A stretch of DNA of 42,166 bases from a virus, in the IMG/VR virus record IMGVR_UViG_3300025590_000015, positions 1 through 42,166 of that record; one strand, 5' to 3'. The notes beneath the pieces were generated by a model. It worked only from the letters and a program-made list of their open reading frames with translations. It did not search any database and was not told the origin of the DNA. Below are positions 38,279-42,166 of this stretch, one piece after another. The translations under genes and the position numbers were made by a program. Each line of letters opens with the position of its first letter. Position 1 is the first letter of the stretch.

Positions 38279-38470
38279 ATGTATTACTACGATCACAATC
38301 TCGACTATACATCATTAAGTAATGATCATAATGTATACGATCTCGACGAGATGTGTGAGACATACATGCATAATACATCACTAGATATGCAACTAGATGC
38401 ATACGATGATGATGAGTATGCACGAGATACACATGATTACGTCGAGCTTGCATACAAACATTACGCATGA
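38279..38470 (+). CDS. small Tyr/Asp-rich hypothetical protein
   Basis: 63 residues, first gene behind the consensus promoter. Rich in Tyr, Asp and His (DYTSLSNDHNVYDLDEMCET, MQLDAYDDDEYARDTHD). Two of the dyads lie inside its coding part, and one overlaps its ribosome site, so its synthesis is likely to be regulated. Acidic nature could point to a DNA mimic or inhibitor; no family is recognised. Confidence 0.6.
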   Translation: MYYYDHNLDYTSLSNDHNVYDLDEMCETYMHNTSLDMQLDAYDDDEYARDTHDYVELAYKHYA

Positions 38471-38476
38471 TATAAT
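38448..38476 (+). promoter_or_regulatory. second sigma70-type promoter
   Basis: TTGCAT (38448-38453), 17 bases, TATAAT (38471-38476), at the end of the preceding small gene and 25 bases before the next ATG. Confidence 0.65.
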
Positions 38477-38500
38477 ACGTAAACATCACACGAGATACAC

Positions 38501-38653
38501 ATGTACGCACAGAAACGCATTGTAAGTGTTACATTAGACATTGAGTGTTATGAAGATCTAGACCTGCAGAATATCAATTGGGTTGATATCTTAGGACTAG
38601 AAGGTGATGAGAATATTGATATTAGCATCAGAGAGACTGCAGATCTATATTAG
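38501..38653 (+). CDS. small conserved protein
   Basis: 50 residues. KRIVSVTLDIECYEDLDLQN is one strand, then INWVDILGLEGDENIDISIR: a common pattern of small cyanophage proteins with an N-terminal strand and acidic loop. It follows its own promoter. Unknown function. Confidence 0.6.
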   Translation: MYAQKRIVSVTLDIECYEDLDLQNINWVDILGLEGDENIDISIRETADLY

Positions 38654-38741
38654 TGTGCCAGTTCGTGGATCGGCACAGTTTAAACTAGTGTCTTGTGCCA
38701 ATCGTGGAACCGTCCACTAAATGAGCACAGGGCATCGAATT

Positions 38742-38751
38742 CGTGTATTGT
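38742..38751 (+). promoter_or_regulatory. copy 1 of TCGTGTATTGTAG promoter-like motif
   Basis: CGTGTATTGT with TATTGT (38746-38751) as a likely -10. The leader AGAAGGGTCAAAGAAATTCACC precedes ATG 38780 (split as AGAAGGG and ATTCACC). No canonical -35, as for the other three copies. Confidence 0.5.
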
Positions 38752-38779
38752 AGAAGGGTCAAAGAAATTCACCTCAAAA

Positions 38780-38947
38780 ATGATTAACAACGACACACTT
38801 GAGATGTTATCAGCACGGGAACAATTGATGCATGATATCGACGCAATTGTTGATGGTGAACTTAGTGGCATTATAAGTGATCGATTGAGTAATGAATTGG
38901 TGACGCGTCTATGTGATGCTGTCTGTCGTAATTTCCCCACTAAGTAA
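38780..38947 (+). CDS. conserved small hypothetical protein
   Basis: 55 residues from ATG 38780. LEMLSAREQLMHDIDAIVDG and the end LCDAVCRNFPTK are a conserved cyanophage pattern, all helical. It lies behind the first TATTGT motif. Function unknown. Confidence 0.65.
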   Translation: MINNDTLEMLSAREQLMHDIDAIVDGELSGIISDRLSNELVTRLCDAVCRNFPTK

Positions 38948-39002
38948 CAAGAATATGTGCCAGTCGTAGAGGTGTCCACTAATCTCCCCACTGGCACCAA
39001 AA

Positions 39003-39013
39003 TCGTGTATTGT
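39003..39013 (+). promoter_or_regulatory. copy 2 of TCGTGTATTGTAG motif
   Basis: ATCGTGTATTGT with TATTGT at 39008-39013, 26 bases before ATG 39039; leader ends AATTCACCAAATG like copy 3. Confidence 0.5.
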
Positions 39014-39038
39014 AGTTAAGTCATCAGGAATTCACCAA

Positions 39039-39275
39039 ATGCAAGGTTACAACGGTTGGACAAATTGGGAAACCTGGAATGTTGCTCTCTGGATCGGAAA
39101 TGATCCTGGTTTGTATGAACTTGCATGTGATGTTGCCAGGGATGGTGGAACTTATGGTCATATGGTTAGTATGATTTTAGAGTGTAGTAAAGAAACACCA
39201 GACGGATGTAAGTGGGACGATGTTAATATCAACGGAATAGAAGTAAACGAAATGATGAAAGAACTTATAGACTAA
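39039..39275 (+). CDS. conserved GWTNWETWN family protein
   Basis: 78 residues. GWTNWETWNVALWIGNDPGLY is a family signature (DUF7249-like) found in many phages and bacteria. It then has a helical part and an acidic end. No known activity. Confidence 0.75.
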   Translation: MQGYNGWTNWETWNVALWIGNDPGLYELACDVARDGGTYGHMVSMILECSKETPDGCKWDDVNINGIEVNEMMKELID

Positions 39276-39317
39276 GTAACCCTTACTCAACTCTCACTAA
39301 CTAACACTTTTTTTCAA

Positions 39318-39467
39318 ATGGATTACGACACTTTCGACACTGACATCTTCTCTGAGATTAATGACATGCCGGGTGAGATTTATGATGTGATTGAATATAA
39401 GGAAGAGTATGAAGATGATAAGAAGTTTGACGTAGAAGGTTACATTAACGGAAACACTGATTACTGA
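39318..39467 (+). CDS. small acidic protein
   Basis: 49 residues, extremely acidic (YDTFDTDIFSEINDMPGEIY), few hydrophobics. TGATGA overlap with the next gene. May be a DNA-mimic-like or inhibitor peptide, but unproven. Confidence 0.5.
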   Translation: MDYDTFDTDIFSEINDMPGEIYDVIEYKEEYEDDKKFDVEGYINGNTDY

Positions 39468-39574
39468 TGAAATTTACTCTCGTTCGTTTCAAAGGTCAAT
39501 GGGTGAAAGTATCGAACAAACTATCACCTCCAAGCAACTGGGTTACAGTTATTAACTCACCTCACACTAAGTAA
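39467..39574 (+). CDS. small basic peptide
   Basis: 35 residues: FTLVRFKGQWVKVSNKLSPP, a basic beta hairpin. Overlaps the acidic gene by one base. Coupled pair of opposite charge. Confidence 0.45.
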   Translation: MKFTLVRFKGQWVKVSNKLSPPSNWVTVINSPHTK

Positions 39575-39642
39575 CACAAACCGGTCGGCCGCGAGTGGAC
39601 AGTTGGACAAAGTGGCATAAGGTCACGGCACAGACCCCAAAA

Positions 39643-39653
39643 TCGTGTATTGT
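39643..39653 (+). promoter_or_regulatory. copy 3 of TCGTGTATTGTAG motif
   Basis: TATTGT at 39648-39653 with upstream CGGCACAGACCCCAAAATCG, shared almost letter for letter with copy 4. Leader ends AATTCACCAAATG. Confidence 0.55.
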
Positions 39654-39677
39654 AGAAGGGTCAAAGGAATTCACCAA

Positions 39678-39893
39678 ATGCAAACTTACACCGACCCCTG
39701 CACTTATGCCATGCAAAATGATATGAACCGTCTCAAGGAAGAGATTGCTTCAGACCTCGCAAACTACATGCTGGAGATGATGCCTGATCTTGAAATGTGT
39801 GTCGATTGGGTATGTGATCGTTTCGGTCTTAATTGCACCGATGAACTGATAGATTTCGTTGCTGATTGTCACGATGAATTCTTCGGTAACTGA
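39678..39893 (+). CDS. small hypothetical protein
   Basis: 71 residues from ATG 39678. All-helical with Cys and many acidic residues (LANYMLEMMPDLEMCVDWVC, DELIDFVADCHDEFF). Behind motif copy 3. Not recognised. Confidence 0.6.
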   Translation: MQTYTDPCTYAMQNDMNRLKEEIASDLANYMLEMMPDLEMCVDWVCDRFGLNCTDELIDFVADCHDEFFGN

Positions 39894-39903
39894 TACTAAC
39901 AGT

Positions 39904-40134
39904 ATGAACAACGAAACCGAGACCATGACCGAACCAAAATGCATTGCCGTTATCGGTGGTCATTATCTTGATGGGCATTATGAAGGAGAGTTCTTCGATT
40001 CTCTTCGTCTCTTTGACTGTCAATCAACGGCAGATGCCTACAAGGAAGAAATCAAAGATGATTTTGAGTACGTGCTGATGAAAGTCCTTCCCATCTCACA
40101 ATACAGCACCATGATGGGTGGGACAATCGGATAG
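39904..40134 (+). CDS. small hypothetical protein
   Basis: 76 residues from ATG 39904. Strand CIAVIGGHYLDGHYEG followed by DSLRLFDCQSTADAY helix and a C-terminal strand. Possibly a small alpha/beta enzyme relative; no motif identifies it. Confidence 0.5.
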   Translation: MNNETETMTEPKCIAVIGGHYLDGHYEGEFFDSLRLFDCQSTADAYKEEIKDDFEYVLMKVLPISQYSTMMGGTIG

Positions 40135-40165
40135 GTGGCACAAGGTTCCGGCACAGACCTCAAAA

Positions 40166-40176
40166 TCGTGTATTGT
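40166..40176 (+). promoter_or_regulatory. copy 4 of TCGTGTATTGTA motif
   Basis: TATTGT at 40171-40176 with CGGCACAGACCTCAAAATCG upstream. The leader to ATG 40235 is longer (58 bases) than in the other copies. Confidence 0.5.
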
Positions 40177-40234
40177 ATAGAAGTGGAGGGGACAGCACCT
40201 CACCACACCTCTCAGACCTTTCTACCTGCCTCTC

Positions 40235-40552
40235 ATGCGTAAAATCGAAACCCAGATGATCACAGCAGTTCAGAACGACGAACGTTGGTCATCTGCCAAT
40301 ACGACTGTTATCCCCGGTTGGGAGGGCACCTCTGATGTATACCTCCACGGAAACAAAATCGCAACCGTTGGTGATACCTGGATTCAGATCTTTGACGGTG
40401 GTTATCAATCAAAGACCACAAAGTCACGTTTGAATGCTTTACTTTCTGCCTTCGGAATGGACGGTGAATATGTTTTTCAAAAGAACTTTCAGTGGTTCGT
40501 TAACTATCAAGGTTCTCCAATTCCTTTCTTTGACGGGATGCGTCTTGCATGA
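40235..40552 (+). CDS. conserved phage hypothetical protein
   Basis: 105 residues. DVYLHGNKIATVGDTWIQIF followed by KSRLNALLSAFGMDGEYVFQ is a small sheet-plus-helix module that appears in varied phages (including T7-like). Unknown function. ATGA coupling to the next tiny gene. Confidence 0.65.
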   Translation: MRKIETQMITAVQNDERWSSANTTVIPGWEGTSDVYLHGNKIATVGDTWIQIFDGGYQSKTTKSRLNALLSAFGMDGEYVFQKNFQWFVNYQGSPIPFFDGMRLA

Positions 40553-40626
40553 TTAAAACCAAAAAAGAATGGGCATCAATCTATGCCCAATTCTACTCAA
40601 TTATTCTCATTCTCATCATTCTCTAA
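40549..40626 (+). CDS. 25-residue membrane peptide
   Basis: MIKTKKEWASIYAQFYSIIL plus a hydrophobic end: a basic start and a short membrane-spanning C-terminus. Coupled on both sides (ATGA before, stop directly followed by the next ATG). Plausible but small. Confidence 0.4.
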   Translation: MIKTKKEWASIYAQFYSIILILIIL

Positions 40627-41538
40627 ATGCAAAATAAGCACATCGAACATCCCGAAGATTCCATTCTCACTGGTGATTTAAGTGCTCTTGATTGTCTACG
40701 TAACGAAGGCAATCTGTCAGTGAAAATGGACGGAGCACCTGCAATCGTATGGGGAAAGAATCCTGCGACGGGTAATTTCTTCGTTGGTACTAAGTCAGTT
40801 TTTAACAAAGTAAAGATCAAAATCAACGAATCGCATCAGGATATTGATAGGAACCACACAGGCAATGTTGCTAATATTCTTCATAAGTGCTATGACTATC
40901 TTCCACTAACTGACGGCATCTTTCAGGGTGACTTTATCGGATTCGGTGGGTCTGATGAATATACACCGAACACAATCACCTATCAGTTCGATAATATTAT
41001 AGAGGAGGAGATTATCATTGCCCCTCATACGTATTACACAGCAGAGAGTGATTTAAGGGATGCAATCGCACACCCGATGAACTTCACTATTACAGACACA
41101 TTCTATTGCAAGTTCGTGAAACCTAGGGCAACGATTGCGTCTGGTTTGTATGATGATGGTCTGAAGAGATTCCATGACTTAGATGACGTAATTGCCTTTG
41201 CTAAGGTAATGGCACAGAACGTTGAGTTTGTATCAGATAAGGATGCCGTACTTATTAAACAGGAACTCAATTCCTGTATCCGTGAGAATCGTCCCGTGAT
41301 TGCTTCTACCTTTATGAATGAGAATCTCATCAGTTTCTGGTTGTTAGTTAAGTCGATTAAAGAGGACGCTATCTATCTCTGTCGGAATAATGGACCGAAG
41401 GCATACATCGGACAAACTCCAATCGGTGGTGAGGGTTATGTCTACTCCAATGAGTTCGGTACATTTAAGTTAGTCAATCGTGAGCAATTCAGTTATGCCA
41501 ATTTCAGCAACAATAAGTTCCAAAGTGTAGACAAATAA
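40627..41538 (+). CDS. KxDG nucleotidyltransferase, RNA/DNA ligase-like
   Basis: 303 residues. SVKMDGAPAIVWGKNPATGN holds motif I (Lys33-x-Asp-Gly), the AMP-binding lysine of covalent nucleotidyltransferases. GIFQGDFIGFG is a likely motif III, EGYVY at about 269 is motif IV and FKLVNR (Lys about 281) motif V. Size is between T4 Rnl2 and small DNA ligases. It occurs in many cyanophages as an unnamed protein. It may seal RNA or DNA ends; substrate unknown. Confidence 0.65.
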   Translation: MQNKHIEHPEDSILTGDLSALDCLRNEGNLSVKMDGAPAIVWGKNPATGNFFVGTKSVFNKVKIKINESHQDIDRNHTGNVANILHKCYDYLPLTDGIFQGDFIGFGGSDEYTPNTITYQFDNIIEEEIIIAPHTYYTAESDLRDAIAHPMNFTITDTFYCKFVKPRATIASGLYDDGLKRFHDLDDVIAFAKVMAQNVEFVSDKDAVLIKQELNSCIRENRPVIASTFMNENLISFWLLVKSIKEDAIYLCRNNGPKAYIGQTPIGGEGYVYSNEFGTFKLVNREQFSYANFSNNKFQSVDK

Positions 41539-41577
41539 TCTTATCACCCTCATCAGCAACCCTTATCGTTCAGGGGG

Positions 41578-41605
41578 TTGGCAGGGGGGTGCGATGCTGT
41601 AGAAT
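41578..41605 (+). promoter_or_regulatory. sigma70-type promoter
   Basis: TTGGCA (41578-41583), 16 bases, TAGAAT (41600-41605). An upstream hairpin CAACCC/GGGTTG near 41557-41580 may end the ligase-like gene. The leader has GGAGGAACC before ATG 41631. Confidence 0.6.
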
Positions 41606-41630
41606 ATGGAGGAACCAAGCAAAGCACCTC

Positions 41631-41822
41631 ATGCGTTCTGACCTTATCTGGGATGAGTTTCTCACCTCTGCTGAATGGGATGGCACCGTTTCCTGGTTAC
41701 AGGGTTTGCGGTTCGTTCATCACCTGGGATTGCTGGATGCGTTCATTGCCTCCCCTTACTGGGAACTGATGAACGAACGTCTAGATGCTGGTGAACTGGG
41801 AACCTGGGTTCTGGAGAGTTGA
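41631..41822 (+). CDS. small conserved protein
   Basis: 63 residues from ATG 41631. DLIWDEFLTSAEWDGTVSWL and LRFVHHLGLLDAFIASPYW helices; aromatic and acidic. Its stop lies in the terminator hairpin. Unknown function. Confidence 0.6.
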   Translation: MRSDLIWDEFLTSAEWDGTVSWLQGLRFVHHLGLLDAFIASPYWELMNERLDAGELGTWVLES

Positions 41823-41842
41823 TCAACTCTCTCGTTTTTTTT
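41813..41842 (+). terminator. Rho-independent terminator
   Basis: GAGAGTT-GATC-AACTCTC with a run of eight T just after. It overlaps the end of the upstream gene. Confidence 0.85.
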
Positions 41843-41858
41843 CTCTTTACTTTCTCCA

Positions 41859-42056
41859 ATGAAATACAAAAAAGAAGTTCGCATCTTCATGGATTCTATG
41901 GGTTATGACTTAGAACGTCAAAGGACACATTTAGTCTTTAGGCATTATGTAGGATTTACATATACTGCCCCATCATCACCATCATGCCCTCATGCTATGA
42001 ATCAAGTAAGAAGGGGAGTTCGCAGGCAGTTGATAGATATGGGCATTCGTTCGTAA
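41859..42056 (+). CDS. HicA-like small protein
   Basis: 65 residues. FMDSMGYDLERQRTHLVFRH matches the double-stranded-RNA-binding-like fold of HicA toxins (GFELVRQKGSHxxF with the key His24), then a QVRRGVRRQLIDMG helix. No HicB antitoxin is next to it in the window. The phage form may be a remnant or serve another RNA-related task. A G/C-rich hairpin follows. Confidence 0.5.
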   Translation: MKYKKEVRIFMDSMGYDLERQRTHLVFRHYVGFTYTAPSSPSCPHAMNQVRRGVRRQLIDMGIRS

Positions 42057-42064
42057 ACAGCAGT

Positions 42065-42082
42065 GGGGGGTATATGCCCCCC
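42065..42082 (+). terminator. GGGGGG/CCCCCC hairpin
   Basis: Six G and six C around a 6-nt loop (TATATG), followed by TTATGTTATG. Likely the end of the HicA-like gene's transcript; the T-run is weak. No gene is seen from here to the window end. Confidence 0.55.
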
Positions 42083-42166
42083 TTATGTTATGCGTTGCCG
42101 TGCCCCGTATATAAAACCCCCCTACTACTTTAAGCTATAAACGACCCAAAGTCCGTTCTCAATAAT

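Larger units (their letters stand above)
38168..38351. repeat. six 11-bp dyads around TCTCG-A-CGAGA (operator array)
   Basis: Perfect copies at 38265-38275 and 38341-38351. One-mismatch copies: TATCGTCGAGA (38168-38178), TCTCGACTAGA (38200-38210), TCTAGACGAGA (38224-38234), and a two-mismatch copy TCTCGACTATA (38299-38309). One copy is in the promoter spacer, one in the leader next to the start codon, one upstream of the -35. Dyads of this sort are normal binding sites for a dimeric repressor or activator. Confidence 0.7.

Noticed and set aside
1-42166. Photosynthesis genes (psbA, psbD, hli) and integrase/transposase genes
   Set aside because: I looked for their hallmark motifs in the translated genes and saw none; cp12 is the only host-metabolism gene I can support here.

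Overview
The window looks like part of the genome of a T4-like marine cyanophage (a myovirus of Synechococcus or Prochlorococcus). The DNA is AT-rich, and I found no convincing gene on the minus strand. Genes are packed with ATGA-type overlaps and many encode fewer than 100 residues. Structural genes carry NATAAATA late-promoter elements. The recognisable content includes gp27/gp5-like baseplate hub genes, very large tail proteins, S74 (endosialidase-type) chaperone domains, an SF2 helicase, the host Calvin-cycle regulator CP12, 2OG-Fe(II) oxygenases and a short tRNA array. These assignments rest on motifs read by eye, not on database searches.

Layout. 1-9.6 kb: baseplate and tail hub genes. 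Two tandem paralogs carry different peptidoglycan hydrolase domains (M23 peptidase, then amidase). They are followed by a gp27-like hub protein, a gp5-type OB-fold protein, a SleB-like hydrolase fusion, a beta-helical spike-like protein and an S74 tail protein. 9.6-10.7 kb: a consensus promoter, a small conserved gene, a lone Phd-like antitoxin, and an array with tRNA-Ile(UAU), tRNA-Met(CAU) and tRNA-Leu(UAA). Between these lie a tRNA-like cloverleaf without an anticodon loop and other structured RNA, and the array ends in a terminator. 10.7-18.6 kb: a small gene and two large tail proteins, each behind a late promoter. 18.6-26.2 kb: a candidate small RNA, a helicase with a TTG start, a PD-(D/E)XK nuclease, then a long run of small overlapping genes ending in cp12. 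26.2-28.3 kb: small early-type genes and a zinc metalloprotease-like protein. 28.3-32.2 kb: a cluster behind its own promoter with a nuclease-like protein, an unknown protein and an adenine methyltransferase split over two genes in permuted order. 32.2-37.9 kb: small genes, then three 2OG-Fe(II) oxygenases around a Gly-Asn-Pro-rich fibre or adhesin. 37.9-38.5 kb: a non-coding control region. 38.5-42.2 kb: small early-type genes, a KxDG nucleotidyltransferase and a HicA-like protein.

The region most worth a second look is 37.92-38.48 kb. It has three same-strand DnaA-box matches about two helical turns apart, two copies of a 32-bp direct repeat, two TATAAATA elements, two sigma70-type promoters (one a perfect consensus with 17-bp spacing) and six copies of an 11-bp dyad, TCTCG-A-CGAGA, one of them inside the promoter spacer. 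This suggests a replication origin and/or an operator-controlled switch. Other unusual points are the permuted split methyltransferase, a six-copy early promoter/leader cassette (TATAAT-N4-AGGTAATC), a small-RNA-like transcription unit, and prolyl-hydroxylase-like genes beside a collagen-like protein.
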